Assembly (NCBI RefSeq): GCF_016863555.1
Contig: NZ_BOPC01000002.1
Coordinates: 1 to 64,000 of the forward strand
Length of the DNA stretch: 64,000 bases
From: Micromonospora qiuiae
GTDB lineage: Bacteria; Actinomycetota; Actinomycetes; Mycobacteriales; Micromonosporaceae
Reading direction: 5' to 3'
The position numbers and the translations under genes were made by a program. The notes under the pieces are model-generated. The model ran no database searches. It was not told the DNA's origin and was given only the letters and a program-made list of their open reading frames with translations. Of the stretch, positions 39,380 to 48,737 are shown one piece after another. The stretch's first letter is position 1, and each line of letters begins with the position of its first letter.

Positions 39380-41935
39380 TCAGCGGGGATGCGAGGTCGT
39401 GGCCGCCGTGTAGCCGCGCTCACCGGCCGTCACGTCGAAGGTGAGCTGCCCGTCCCGACCGTCGACGGTGACCCGTTGGCCGGGTGAGAGCTGCTGTTCC
39501 AGCAGCATCCGGGAGAGGTGGTTGTCCACCTCCCGCTGGATGGTCCGGCGCAGCGGCCGGGCGCCGTACTCCGGCTGGTAGCCGTGCTCGGCGATCCAGT
39601 CGACCCCGGCGGTGGTGAACTCCACCTCGATGTCCTGGGCGTGCAGCCGGCGGCGGGTCTCCTCCAGCAGCAGCTCGGTGATCTGCCGCAGCTGCGCGGC
39701 CTCCAGCCGACGGAAAATGATCACCTCGTCGATGCGGTTGAGGAATTCCGGACGGAAGCTCTCCTGCAACCGGCGCATCAGCCGATCCCGCAGCTCGTCG
39801 CTCTCCTGCGCGCCGCCCGGCTCGCCGGCACCGAAACCGACCGCCCGTTGGCTACCGGTGATCAGCTCCGAACCGAGGTTGCTCGTCATGATCAGTACGG
39901 TGTTCCTGAAGTTGACAGTACGGCCCTGGCTGTCGGTGAGCCGCCCCTCGTCGAGCACCTGCAGCAGGATGTTGAACACGTCGGGGTGCGCCTTCTCTAT
40001 CTCGTCCAGCAGCACCACCGCGTACGGGCGACGGCGCACCGCCTCGGTGAGCTCGCCCGCCTCCTCGTACCCGACGTAGCCCGGGGGCGCGCCGACCAGC
40101 CGGCTGACCGTGTGCCGTTCCTGGAACTCGCTCATGTCCACCCGGACCATACGGTCGGCCTCACCGAACAACGCCTCCGCCAGGGCCCGGGCCAGCTCGG
40201 TCTTGCCGACGCCGGTGGGACCGAGGAACAGGAAACTGCCCATCGGACGGTTCGGATCGGCCAGCCCGGTGCGGGAGCGGCGCACCGCCTCGGCCACCGA
40301 GGTGACCGCGTCGTCCTGCCCGACCACCTTCTCGTGCAGCTGGCCCTCCAGGCGCAGCAGCCGGTCCCGCTCCTCCTCGGTGAGCTGGCTGGCCGGGATG
40401 CCGGTGGCCCGGGAGACCACCTCGGCGATCTCGTCCGGCCCCACCTCGGGCACCTGGGAGGCGCCGCCCTCGTCGCCGCGCGCCCGGCGCAGCTGTTCCT
40501 CCAGCTCGGAAGCCCGGTCGCGCAGCGTGGAGGCGCGTTCGTACTGCTCGTCGGCGACCGCCTGCTCCTTGTCCCGGCGTACTTCTTCGAGCTGTTGCTC
40601 CAGGTCGCGCACGTCGGCGGCGGGGGTGCGGGTGCGCAGCCGGACCCGGGCGCCGGCCTGGTCGATCAGGTCGATCGCCTTGTCCGGCAGGTAGCGGTCG
40701 GTGATGTACCGGTCGGCGAGTTCGGTGGCGGCGACCAGCGCCTCGTCGGTGAACCGCACCTGGTGGTGCGCCTCGTAGCGGTCCCGCAGGCCGCGCAGGA
40801 TGGCCACGGTGTCCTCGACGGTGGGCTCGGGCACGAAGACCGACTGGAACCGCCGGGCCAGCGCGGCGTCCTTCTCGATGCTGCGGCGGTACTCGTCGAG
40901 CGTGGTCGCGCCGATCACCCGCAGCTCGCCGCGGGCCAGCGCTGGCTTGAGCATGTTGGAGGCGTCCATCCCGCCCTCGCTGCCCGCGCCGCCCGCGCCG
41001 ACCAGGGTGTGGATCTCGTCCAGGAAGACGATCAGCTCCTCCCGGTGCGCCCGGATCTCGTCGATCACCTTCTTCAGCCGTTCCTCGAAGTCACCCCGGT
41101 AGCGGGTGCCGGCGACCAACCCGGCCAGGTCGAGCTGGACCACCCGCTTGCCGATGAGGGTCTCCGGTACGTCACCGTCGCAGATCCGCTCGGCCAGGCC
41201 CTCCACGATGGCGGTCTTGCCGACGCCGGCCTCGCCGATCAGCACCGGGTTGTTCTTGGTCCGCCGGGAGAGGATCTCCACCGCCTGCTCGATCTCGTCG
41301 GCCCGCCCGATCACCGGGTCGATCTGGTCGTTGCGGGCCAGTTCGGTGAGGTCCTGGCCGTACTGGTCGAGAGTGGGGGTGCCCCGGTCCGGCCGAGGGC
41401 CGCCCATCGGGCCGCGCTCGGCGTTGGCCGCCTGCAACGACTCGGGCTGGATCCGGCCGGCGGCGAGCATCCGGCCGGCCGGCGACTCGGGGTTGAGCGG
41501 CAGCGCCATCAGGATGTGCTCGGGGCCGATGTAGTTCGCCCCCATCGCCCGGGACAACTGGTGGGCGTCGAGCAGCGCCCGCTTGGCCGCCGGGGTCAGT
41601 GACAGGTTCGGCGGGACCTCGCCCTGCGGGGCCCCGTCGCCCTGCCCGCCGAGCGCGTTGAGCAGGGTGTCCGGGTCCGCGCCCGCTCGGCGGAGCAGGT
41701 CACGCAACGGCTCGCGCTGCAACGCCGCCCAGAGCAGGTGGTCGGTGTCCAGGTCGTTGCTGTGCTTCTGGGCCGCCCGACGCGCCGCGTCCGCCAGCAT
41801 CTCCCGGGCATCGGCGGTCATCAGCCGGGTGATGTCGACCCGGTGCGCAGGCCGGCGCCCGCCCTCGCCCCGACCGAAGTACCGGGCCAGGAACTCGTCC
41901 CACGGGTCCGAGCCGAAGTCGCCGGGTCCAATCAT
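39380..41935 (-). CDS. ClpC/ClpA-type AAA+ unfoldase
   Basis: 851-aa Hsp100 chaperone or protease ATPase. An unusual N-terminal extension ([20 protein letters not shown]) precedes two Clp_N repeats; AAA1 has GEAGVGKT and [15 protein letters not shown]; a short UVR-like coiled middle domain follows; AAA2 has [15 protein letters not shown] and [10 protein letters not shown]. The short middle domain points to the ClpC group rather than ClpB. The divergent N-terminus suggests a second, specialised ClpC paralog. ATG 41935 has GGAGG upstream. It heads the string with the 56-aa and DUF3140 genes. No HAIR or CIRCE operator was seen. Confidence 0.9.
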   Translation of the reverse strand: MIGPGDFGSDPWDEFLARYFGRGEGGRRPAHRVDITRLMTADAREMLADAARRAAQKHSNDLDTDHLLWAALQREPLRDLLRRAGADPDTLLNALGGQGDGAPQGEVPPNLSLTPAAKRALLDAHQLSRAMGANYIGPEHILMALPLNPESPAGRMLAAGRIQPESLQAANAERGPMGGPRPDRGTPTLDQYGQDLTELARNDQIDPVIGRADEIEQAVEILSRRTKNNPVLIGEAGVGKTAIVEGLAERICDGDVPETLIGKRVVQLDLAGLVAGTRYRGDFEERLKKVIDEIRAHREELIVFLDEIHTLVGAGGAGSEGGMDASNMLKPALARGELRVIGATTLDEYRRSIEKDAALARRFQSVFVPEPTVEDTVAILRGLRDRYEAHHQVRFTDEALVAATELADRYITDRYLPDKAIDLIDQAGARVRLRTRTPAADVRDLEQQLEEVRRDKEQAVADEQYERASTLRDRASELEEQLRRARGDEGGASQVPEVGPDEIAEVVSRATGIPASQLTEEERDRLLRLEGQLHEKVVGQDDAVTSVAEAVRRSRTGLADPNRPMGSFLFLGPTGVGKTELARALAEALFGEADRMVRVDMSEFQERHTVSRLVGAPPGYVGYEEAGELTEAVRRRPYAVVLLDEIEKAHPDVFNILLQVLDEGRLTDSQGRTVNFRNTVLIMTSNLGSELITGSQRAVGFGAGEPGGAQESDELRDRLMRRLQESFRPEFLNRIDEVIIFRRLEAAQLRQITELLLEETRRRLHAQDIEVEFTTAGVDWIAEHGYQPEYGARPLRRTIQREVDNHLSRMLLEQQLSPGQRVTVDGRDGQLTFDVTAGERGYTAATTSHPR

Positions 41936-42067
41936 CTCTGTCCTCCGCGGTCGGGCGCGAGACGGTCGGCACGGGCTACCCCGCCCCCGGCCGGACAAAC
42001 GCCACCGCTTCGCACCGCCCGGCGCGGCCGTCAGGCAGGGCGCCCGGCGGGATGGCAGGGTGGGCGG

Positions 42068-42454
42068 ATGAACTCGCCTCCGCTACTCATCGTGGACGCC
42101 GCCAACGTGGTCGGGTCCCGCCCGGACGGCTGGTGGCGCGACCGGGCCGGGGCCACCGCCCGGCTGCGGGACGCTCTCGCGCCACTGGGCGGGCACGGGG
42201 TTCCGCCGGAGCTGCCGCCGCCGGTCGAGGTGGTGCTGGTGGTCGAGGGCGCCGCCCGGGAGGTGCCCGGAGTCGACGGGGTGCGGGTGGTGGCCGCCCC
42301 CGGTTCCGGCGACGACACCATGGTCGACCTGGTCGCCGCCGCCGGTGACCGGCGCCGGCTGGTGGTCACCGCCGACCGTGCGCTGCGCGACCGGGTCGCC
42401 GCGCTCGGTGCCGAGGTGTACGGGCCGCGCTGGCTGCGCGGCGGCGCTGGGTGA
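42068..42454 (+). CDS. Putative PIN/NYN-like RNase-fold protein
   Basis: 128 aa. Start PPLLIVDAANVVGSRPDGWW resembles NYN/YacP-type nucleases, with Asp at the first strand; DDTMVDLVAAAGD and LVVTADRALRDRV supply further acidic residues in PIN-like positions. Role: probably RNA processing. It is divergent from the ClpC-like gene. The fold assignment is moderately sure; activity is unknown. Confidence 0.65.
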   Translation: MNSPPLLIVDAANVVGSRPDGWWRDRAGATARLRDALAPLGGHGVPPELPPPVEVVLVVEGAAREVPGVDGVRVVAAPGSGDDTMVDLVAAAGDRRRLVVTADRALRDRVAALGAEVYGPRWLRGGAG

Positions 42455-42599
42455 ACGGCCGCACACGAGTCCCACGAATCGGACCCGCGGTGCGGGCGGT
42501 CGACAACCGGTCAGCAGGGCAGGAACACTGACAGGGCACGTGTCCTTTCCCGACCGCATAGGCTCTAATGGAGTCCTCCCGGCCCCCAGGAGGTTCCGC

Positions 42600-42860
42600 G
42601 TGGCGAGCGTCGCCGAGCTCAAGGCAGCCATCGATATCGCACTTCAGCAGATCGGTGACGGCCAGAGCGCCGTGCAGGCCGCCGGCGAGAAGCTGGCCGA
42701 GGCGCAGCAGACCCTCGCCGGCGCGCTGGAGGGCAGCGGCCACGCCACCGTCGAGGCGGCGCAGGCGTCGTTGACCCAGGCCGGCCAGGAGCTTGAGGAG
42801 TGCCTCGCCGCGACACTCGTCGCGATCGAGCAGGCTCAGCAGTACGTCGCGACGCTGTAG
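42600..42860 (+). CDS. Small coiled-coil protein, first gene of the FtsK-like operon
   Basis: 86-aa, almost wholly helical protein: MASVAELKAAIDIALQQIGD, then SAVQAAGEKLAEAQQTLAGA and a second helix AAQASLTQAGQELEE. Size and helical hairpin recall ESX/WXG100 partners, but there is no WxG motif. GTG 42600 has AGGAGG 7 nt upstream. It lies 8 nt before the next gene and should be co-expressed with the ATPase. The function is unknown. Confidence 0.75.
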   Translation: MASVAELKAAIDIALQQIGDGQSAVQAAGEKLAEAQQTLAGALEGSGHATVEAAQASLTQAGQELEECLAATLVAIEQAQQYVATL

Positions 42861-42868
42861 GGGCGGGC

Positions 42869-43933
42869 GTGTCCATCGTCGAGGATGTCGGCGCGCAGGT
42901 CCGTGCCGCCGCCGAGGAGTTGCCGCTGGGCCTGCTGGCGCTGGCGCTGGAGAAGTTCGGCCTGGCCACCGAGCGGCTGCGCTGGGTCCGCCAGGAGTCG
43001 GCCAACCCGATGGGCGTGCCGGAGCTCTCCGCCGCCACCGAACACGCCGAGACCGCCGGTTACGCGCTGCGGGTTGCCCAGGAGCAGTTGAGCGCGTACC
43101 TGGCCGCGATCGGGCTGGCCCCCGACGGCGCGCCGCCGCCCACCGGTCGGCCGGAGCGTCGGCCCGCGCACGACGCGCCCCGGGGCGACGCGCCGGTGAT
43201 CGTGGCACCGGAGTCCGCCGGCGAGGTGCGGTTGCGCCGCTGGTGGTCGGTACGGGTGGCGGAGCTGACCGGGGAACGTGAAGGCCCTCCGGAGGAGCCT
43301 GACGAACGGATCGCCGACTCCCGCGAGTTGCTGCGCCGGGTGGTGCGCGGCGTACGCGCCGGTGACCGCGACCGGCTGCACCGGGACCTGCGCGGGGCGC
43401 ATGCCGACGTCGGCATGGGTCTGGCCGCCGTGGCCCCGCCGCTGCTGCGCGACCTCGCCGGAGAAATGCTCGGACATCCGCCGCGCGGCGACGACCTGGC
43501 CCGGTTGCACCGCGAGTTGGGCGGCCGGGTGCGCGACCTGCTGCCCGGCCTGCCCGCACCGGTGCTGGACACGCTGCTGACCCGGGTCTGCCGGATGCCT
43601 CCGCCGCGCCGCGACGGTGGGGAGCAGCCGCACGCCGCCGACCCGGCGGTCACCGCCGGAGTTCTCACCGGCGTCCTGCTCGACCGCCTCGGCCGCGACC
43701 TGCCCCCCGACGACGATGAAAGGAAGGGCCCCCTGTTAACGCCTGACGTGGTGAAGGGGCCCCCTGTTAACACCGCTGGCGGCTCGCCCGGCACCGCTGG
43801 CGGCTCGCCCGGCACCACCGGCGGCTCGCCCGGCACCACCGGCGGCTCGCGTTCGGCGGCCGGCACCGCTGGCGGCTCGCGGCCCGCGCCCAGCACCGGG
43901 ACCGGCCGGCCGGGGCGCGGGATCGATGGCTGA
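42869..43933 (+). CDS. Hypothetical protein with repeat-derived C-terminal tail
   Basis: 354 aa. Residues 1-85 are helical (EDVGAQVRAAAEELPLGLLA, ATERLRWVRQESANP); a Pro-rich linker and a second helical domain follow. From about residue 283 the sequence is encoded by a GGGCCC repeat element (ERKGPLLTPDVVKGPPVN), then by Gly/Ser/Thr repeats TAGGSPG. Thus the C-terminal tail looks like an in-frame insertion followed by tandem expansion. GTG 42869 is chosen by position after the coiled-coil gene. It overlaps the ATPase gene by 8 nt. The function is unknown. Confidence 0.75.
   Translation: MSIVEDVGAQVRAAAEELPLGLLALALEKFGLATERLRWVRQESANPMGVPELSAATEHAETAGYALRVAQEQLSAYLAAIGLAPDGAPPPTGRPERRPAHDAPRGDAPVIVAPESAGEVRLRRWWSVRVAELTGEREGPPEEPDERIADSRELLRRVVRGVRAGDRDRLHRDLRGAHADVGMGLAAVAPPLLRDLAGEMLGHPPRGDDLARLHRELGGRVRDLLPGLPAPVLDTLLTRVCRMPPPRRDGGEQPHAADPAVTAGVLTGVLLDRLGRDLPPDDDERKGPLLTPDVVKGPPVNTAGGSPGTAGGSPGTTGGSPGTTGGSRSAAGTAGGSRPAPSTGTGRPGRGIDG
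43720..43773. repeat. GGGCCC element, copy 3, inside a coding sequence
   Basis: Two half-units (AAGGAAGGGCCCCCTGTTAA and GGTGAAGGGGCCCCCTGTTAA, less one base in print) lie in frame in the 354-aa gene and encode RKGPLLTPDVVKGPPVN. Copy 5 lies in another gene in the same frame. Confidence 0.85.
43774..43880. repeat. 21-bp coding tandem repeat (TAGGSPG)
   Basis: About four to five copies of a 21-bp unit with core GGCGGCTCGCCCGGCACC directly follow the inserted GGGCCC element and encode GGSPGTA/GGSPGTT peptides. Confidence 0.75.
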
Positions 43934-46631
43934 CCGGCGTAATCAACTGGTCGCCCGGGTCCGGGAACTGCTCGCCGAGGCACTCGGCGCGTCCCGTAAC
44001 CGGTCGGCCGAGGCGCAGACCGCCCTGGCCGCCGCACGCCAGCGGGCGGTACGCATACGCCGGGCCGCCGCCGGCGTACCGGAGCGGGTCGGTGCGGAAC
44101 GCGACCGGCGGCTCACCGAGATCGAGACCGGGCACGCGGCGCGCCTCGCGGAGCTGATGCGGCGGGCGGCCGAGGCCGCGGCCCGGGAGGCACCCGGTGC
44201 GGGCTCGGCCGGCTGGTCGACGTGGCAACCCACCCCGGCTGAGCGAGCCGAACCGCCGGGCATGGCCCGGGTCGGCACGCTGCGGCTGCCCGAGCAGGGC
44301 CACCGGCAGGGGCCGCGGGGTGACATCGTCGCCGAACCGGTGCCGGCGCTGGTGACGCTGCTCGACGGCGGGCACGTGGCGCTCGACGGTGATCCGGAGG
44401 GCTGCGCGGCGGTGGTGTCCGCGTTGCTGCTGCGCAGCCTTGGCCGGGCGGCGCCGGGCAGCGTACGGCTGATCGGCTACGACCCGGACCACCTGGGCGG
44501 CGGGCTGGCGGGGTTCGCCCCGCTCGGTACAGCCGGGCTGCTCACCTTCGTCGGACCGGGCGGCCTGGGAGGGCTGTTGGACGACCTGGTGGAGCAGATC
44601 CGCCGGATCAACGAAACCGTGCTCGCCGGTGAGTACGCCTCGCTACGGGAGCTGGCCGCCACGACCGGCCGCCGGCCGGAACCGTGGCGGGTGGCGGTGC
44701 TGCTCGGTGGGGACGAGCTGTCCCGGCACGAGCGCGGCCAACTGGACCGGGTGGTTCGCGCGGGTGCCGCGTGCGGCGTACACCTGATCGTGCGTGGCGT
44801 CCCGCTGCCGGACGATCCGACGGTGACCCGGGTGAGGGTCACCGCTGACAGCGCCCATGTCGACACCCTGCCGGTACGCCTGGACCCGCCGCCGCCGGCG
44901 GCGCTGGTGACCGAGACCTGCCGTCGGATCGCCTCGGTGGTCAGCGCCGGACCGGCCCCGACCCCGTTCACCGATTTGCTGCCTCCGCCCGAGCAGATGT
45001 GGCGGGAGGATTCGGCGACCGGCCTGACCGCGCCGATCGGCGAGGGACCGCAGGGCCGGCCGGTGCTGCTGACCCTCGGTGACTATCCGCCGCACGCGCT
45101 GATCGGTGGCCCCTCCGGCACCGGCAAAACCAACCTGATCTTCGCCTGGATCGGCGCTCTGGCCGCTCGCTACTCCCCCGGCGAACTGGAGTTCTATCTG
45201 CTGGACTTCAAGGAGGGGGTGTCCTTCGCCCGGTTCGCCCAGGGCCGGCGGGATCCGAGCTGGCTGCCGCACATGCGGCTGGTCGGCATAAACGTCAACA
45301 CCGACCGCGAGTTCGGTCTGGCGCTGCTGCGGTTCCTCGCCGAGGAGTTGCGCCGACGCGCCGACGCCGCGAAGAAACACGAGGTCACCAAACTGGCCGA
45401 GCTGCGGGCGGTGGACCCGACCGGGCACTGGCCCCGGATCGTGGCGGTGGTGGACGAGTTCCAGATGCTGCTGGCCGGCCGGGACGCGGTGGCTCGGGAG
45501 GCGGCCGACCTGCTGGAAGACCTGGCCCGCCGGGGCCGGTCGCAGGGCATCCACCTGGTGCTGGCCTCGCAGGACGTACGAGGCATCGAGGCGCTGTGGG
45601 GCCGTCCGGCGCTGGTCGCCCAGTTCACCCTGCGGATAGCGCTGCCCAAGGCGCTGCGCATCCTCGCCGAACGCAACGACGCCGCCCAGTCGCTGCCGAA
45701 GTTCCACGCCGTGGTCAACGCCGAGTCGGGGTTGCCCGAGGGCAACCAGGTGGCCCGGATTCCCTCGGCCAGCGACTGGGAGACCTGGAGCGAGCTGCAA
45801 CACCGGTTGTGGCGGATGCGCCCGGCCGAGGCGGCGCCCGCCCGTCTCTTCGACGGCGACGCGATCCCCCGGCTGGCCGACGCGCCGGACTTCCGGGCCC
45901 TGCACGCGCCGGAGGTCGGTACGCCACGCGGTCCGATCGCCCTGCTCGGCGAGATCATCGACGTGCAGGCCCGGTCGGCGGCGTTGCGGCTGCCCCGGGC
46001 CCCGGGGCGCAACCTGGCCGTGCTGGGCACCCGGGTCGACGAGGCGTGTGCGGTGCTGGACGCGGCGGCTCGGTCGCTGGCTCGGCAGCACCGTCCGGGC
46101 AGCGCCCGGTTCTCCATCGCCTGCCTGGACCCGGACGCCGACCCGGCGGCCCGTGCGCTCTACGAGGAGCTCGCCGACGACGCCGCCTGGTACGACGAGG
46201 AGAGCGTGACCGAGCTGATGGCCGAGACGGCCGACGGCCTCGGCGGGCCGGGTGCCACCGGCACGCCGCACTACCTGCTGCTGTTCGCCGTCGACGCGGC
46301 GGCCGGCGCACTGGCCGCGCGGGTCGGACGGGCGAGCGGGCTGGAGCACCTGCGCCGGATCCTGCACGACGGCCCGGAACGGCGCACGCACGTGCTGGCC
46401 TGGTGGCGGGGGGTGGCTCGGATGCGCGCCGACCTGGGTGGTGCGGGCGCCCGCACCGACCAGATCGGCGCCTGGGTGGCACTGGACATCCACGGCGGGG
46501 AGCTGAGCGGCGCGCTGTATCCCGGCACCAGCGGACCGGACTGGTATCCCCGCCCGTGGCGGGGCCTCTTCTTCGACCGGGCGGTACACCGCACCGGGCA
46601 GACCATCATCCCGTACGGACCGTCGCGATGA
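43926..46631 (+). CDS. FtsK/SpoIIIE-type ATPase
   Basis: 901-aa protein. The N-terminus is a long coiled coil (about residues 1-90), followed by a domain with HVALDGDPEGCAAVVSALLL. The motor has Walker A IGGPSGTGKTNLIFAWIG, an LDFKEGVSF segment typical of FtsK/EccC motors, Walker B IVAVVDEFQMLL and arginine-finger-like GRSQGIHLVLASQD. A further degenerate ATPase-like domain follows to the end. It has no transmembrane helices, so it is not a canonical DNA-translocating FtsK; the membrane part may be the next gene. ATG 43926 overlaps the previous gene by 8 nt. Confidence 0.85.
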   Translation: MADRRNQLVARVRELLAEALGASRNRSAEAQTALAAARQRAVRIRRAAAGVPERVGAERDRRLTEIETGHAARLAELMRRAAEAAAREAPGAGSAGWSTWQPTPAERAEPPGMARVGTLRLPEQGHRQGPRGDIVAEPVPALVTLLDGGHVALDGDPEGCAAVVSALLLRSLGRAAPGSVRLIGYDPDHLGGGLAGFAPLGTAGLLTFVGPGGLGGLLDDLVEQIRRINETVLAGEYASLRELAATTGRRPEPWRVAVLLGGDELSRHERGQLDRVVRAGAACGVHLIVRGVPLPDDPTVTRVRVTADSAHVDTLPVRLDPPPPAALVTETCRRIASVVSAGPAPTPFTDLLPPPEQMWREDSATGLTAPIGEGPQGRPVLLTLGDYPPHALIGGPSGTGKTNLIFAWIGALAARYSPGELEFYLLDFKEGVSFARFAQGRRDPSWLPHMRLVGINVNTDREFGLALLRFLAEELRRRADAAKKHEVTKLAELRAVDPTGHWPRIVAVVDEFQMLLAGRDAVAREAADLLEDLARRGRSQGIHLVLASQDVRGIEALWGRPALVAQFTLRIALPKALRILAERNDAAQSLPKFHAVVNAESGLPEGNQVARIPSASDWETWSELQHRLWRMRPAEAAPARLFDGDAIPRLADAPDFRALHAPEVGTPRGPIALLGEIIDVQARSAALRLPRAPGRNLAVLGTRVDEACAVLDAAARSLARQHRPGSARFSIACLDPDADPAARALYEELADDAAWYDEESVTELMAETADGLGGPGATGTPHYLLLFAVDAAAGALAARVGRASGLEHLRRILHDGPERRTHVLAWWRGVARMRADLGGAGARTDQIGAWVALDIHGGELSGALYPGTSGPDWYPRPWRGLFFDRAVHRTGQTIIPYGPSR

Positions 46632-47290
46632 ACGAACCGGTGACCAGCGAGACGTACGCGGCCCAGCTGCGGCGGCTCGCCGAGCTGACCGCCCGGGTGC
46701 ACGAGCAGCGGGAGGAGGCGTACGCCTGGCACGAGCAGCAGTGCGCGGCGGCCGACCGCGCCGTGGCGGAATCGGCCGACGAGGTCAACCGGGCTGAACG
46801 GGAGCTGGTCGCGGCCCGCGAGACGCAGGAGCGGGTGGACGCCGAGGTGGCGATGCTGTGGCAGGAGCTGAACTCCCGGCTGGGCGGGGGCGGGCGCCGC
46901 GCGGGCACTCCGCCGGCTCCTCGACCGGACGCCACCGGCGACCCGGAGCCGCTGCTGGAGGCCGCCCGGGATCTGCTGCGCCGCACCCGGCAGCCGGGCG
47001 AGCTGCCGAGCGGCGTGAACCCGCTGCTGGCGCTCTGCGGGGTGGCCGGGGCGGTGCTGGCGTACGCCCTGGGCGCCGGGGCCCGCGCGCTGGCCGCGCG
47101 TACCGACGGCGAACTGGCCGTGGGCCTGCCGGTGCTGGCCCTGGTCGTGACGCTGCTCGGCCCGGTGCTGGGTCTGATTCCGGCGCGACTGATCGCCGAC
47201 CGCCGCCACGCCGTGCTCAGCCCCCGCCCCGTCATCGTCGTGGCCACCGCCGGCCTGGTCACCACCCTCCTGCTCCTGGTCACCGCCTGA
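46628..47290 (+). CDS. Coiled-coil membrane protein of the FtsK-like operon
   Basis: 220 aa. A long N-terminal coiled coil (ETYAAQLRRLAELTARVHEQ to about residue 85) is followed by a Pro-rich linker and three hydrophobic segments: LLALCGVAGAVLAYALGAGA, VGLPVLALVVTLLGPVLGL and VIVVATAGLVTTLLLLV. ATG overlaps the ATPase stop (ATGA), so it is coupled. It may anchor the ATPase at the membrane. The function is unknown. Confidence 0.8.
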   Translation: MNEPVTSETYAAQLRRLAELTARVHEQREEAYAWHEQQCAAADRAVAESADEVNRAERELVAARETQERVDAEVAMLWQELNSRLGGGGRRAGTPPAPRPDATGDPEPLLEAARDLLRRTRQPGELPSGVNPLLALCGVAGAVLAYALGAGARALAARTDGELAVGLPVLALVVTLLGPVLGLIPARLIADRRHAVLSPRPVIVVATAGLVTTLLLLVTA

Positions 47291-47331
47291 CCCCGACCAG
47301 TTGCCAAGCCGCCACGCGCGGGTGACCGGTG

Positions 47332-47392
47332 TCGATCGAGAGGTTTGCGTCGCGGTCCGGCAGGTGATTCCGCCGCAAACCTTTTGATCAAT
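47332..47392. repeat. GATC-bounded hairpin (single-copy family E)
   Basis: Arms GATCGAGAGGTTTGCGTCG and CCGCCGCAAACCTTTTGATC enclose an 18-20 nt loop. It lies between two convergent genes and overlaps the JmjC stop codon. It has the same build as families B-D. Confidence 0.65.
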
Positions 47393-48728
47393 GCAGGCCG
47401 TCGACGCGGGCGGGGCCGGGGGTGGGGGTGAGGACGGCTTCGCGGAGGAGGCGGCGGGTGAGGGTCAGGCGGTCGGCGTCGGTGTCGAGGGCGGGCAGGT
47501 CGCCGACTCGGATGACCTTGCCCGTGAGCAGGGCGCGCAGCGCGGGCTCGCAGTCGGCCGGGAGGGTCAGCGTGCGGTCGAACAAACGCAGGGTGATCCG
47601 GTCACCGTCGCCGGTGAGCTGCCACCGTAGGCCGGGGCGGAGGGTGACGTGGCTGTCGGGATCCAGCGCGTTCAGCGCGGCGGCCTGGGCCAGCGGCCGG
47701 ATCGGTGCCGGACGCGACGCCGGCCAGGCCCGCTGTCGCAGCCGGGCCGTCACCTCCGCCGGGTCGACCCGCAGCAGCCAGTCCCGCAGCGCCTCGACGG
47801 TCTCGGTCAGTTCCGGCTCGATGGCGTCCGGGTCGGCCAGGTCGGTGCCGAACGGCAGGGTGGCCCGCAACCGCCGGTCCTGGGCGGCCAGCGCGAGCAG
47901 CTCCTCCACCAGCGCGTACCGGGTGAGGGCGCGGATGCCGACGGTCAGGTGCAGCGAGCTGTCCTGTTGCGCCTGGGCACTGTGCAGCCAGCCGCGCGGC
48001 AGGTAGAGCGCGTCACCCGGTTCGAGAACCACGTCCAGGGCGGGCGGGCCCTGCGCGCTGGCCGCGACCTCGTCGGCCCGGCCGCCCCACGGCTGGCGCT
48101 CCAGCGGGTCGGGTAGCACCGGCGGGTGGATCCGCCAGTGCTTGCGTCCGTCCACCTGCAGCACGAAGACGTCATGGGTGTCGTAGTGGGTGTCGAAGCC
48201 CTGGCTGTCGGGCGGCGTCAGGTACGCGTTGACCTGCAACGGCTGGCCGACGGCCAGGCTCAGCTCACGGGTGAAGTCGATCAGCGCCGGCCAGGTGCGG
48301 TGCAGGCCCTGCAGGACGAGGGTGGCGCCGCCGGCGTACAACTCGAGGATCTTCTCGTCGAGGACCTGGTCGCCGATCTCGGCGCCGGCACCGCCGCCGC
48401 CGGTGTAGCGCGCCGCCGGCACCATCTGGCCGTCCCTGGCCACCCGCAGGAAGGGGGTACGCAGACCCCGCCGGCTCAGCAGTTCGTCGGCGTCGGCGGG
48501 GCTGAGCAGGTCCGTGAAGCCGACCGGGTTGGGCAGTTCGGCGGCGCGGGACAGCAGCGGGGTCTGTCCCCAGTGGGCGGCGGCGAACTTGGCCGGCTCC
48601 ACGCTGACGCAGCGCGCCAGCGCCGCCAGGGCGGATGGTGGCGGTTCCGGGCCGACGGAGCACCCGGAAGCGCGCCGAGCGGAGTCCGCCGGGTAGCCCT
48701 GGCCGCCCGGCGGGTCGAACTGCGCCAT
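47388..48728 (-). CDS. JmjC-type cupin oxygenase (ribosomal-oxygenase-like)
   Basis: 446-aa 2-oxoglutarate/Fe(II)-dependent hydroxylase of the JmjC/cupin-4 type (YcfD/MINA53/NO66-like). The iron site is visible: HYDTHDVFVLQVDGRKHWRI (HxD with nearby residues) and PRGWLHSAQAQ (distal His). A winged-helix-like C-terminal region follows. The start ATG 48728 has no good ribosome binding site and lies 9 nt after the stop of a repeat-peptide gene, so translation is probably coupled. The family hydroxylates proteins, often on His, Arg or Asn/Asp. Here the adjacent Asp/Gly-rich peptide is the obvious candidate substrate. Confidence 0.88.
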   Translation of the reverse strand: MAQFDPPGGQGYPADSARRASGCSVGPEPPPSALAALARCVSVEPAKFAAAHWGQTPLLSRAAELPNPVGFTDLLSPADADELLSRRGLRTPFLRVARDGQMVPAARYTGGGGAGAEIGDQVLDEKILELYAGGATLVLQGLHRTWPALIDFTRELSLAVGQPLQVNAYLTPPDSQGFDTHYDTHDVFVLQVDGRKHWRIHPPVLPDPLERQPWGGRADEVAASAQGPPALDVVLEPGDALYLPRGWLHSAQAQQDSSLHLTVGIRALTRYALVEELLALAAQDRRLRATLPFGTDLADPDAIEPELTETVEALRDWLLRVDPAEVTARLRQRAWPASRPAPIRPLAQAAALNALDPDSHVTLRPGLRWQLTGDGDRITLRLFDRTLTLPADCEPALRALLTGKVIRVGDLPALDTDADRLTLTRRLLREAVLTPTPGPARVDGLH

Positions 48729-48737
48729 GGTGATGCG

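Noticed and set aside
42600..42860. WXG100/ESX secretion substrate
   Set aside because: Size and helical pattern fit, but there is no WxG turn or C-terminal YxxxD/E signal.
44643..46589. 648-codon minus-strand frame opposite the FtsK-like gene
   Set aside because: Arg/Gln/His-rich shadow with no motifs, while the plus strand carries intact ATPase motifs.
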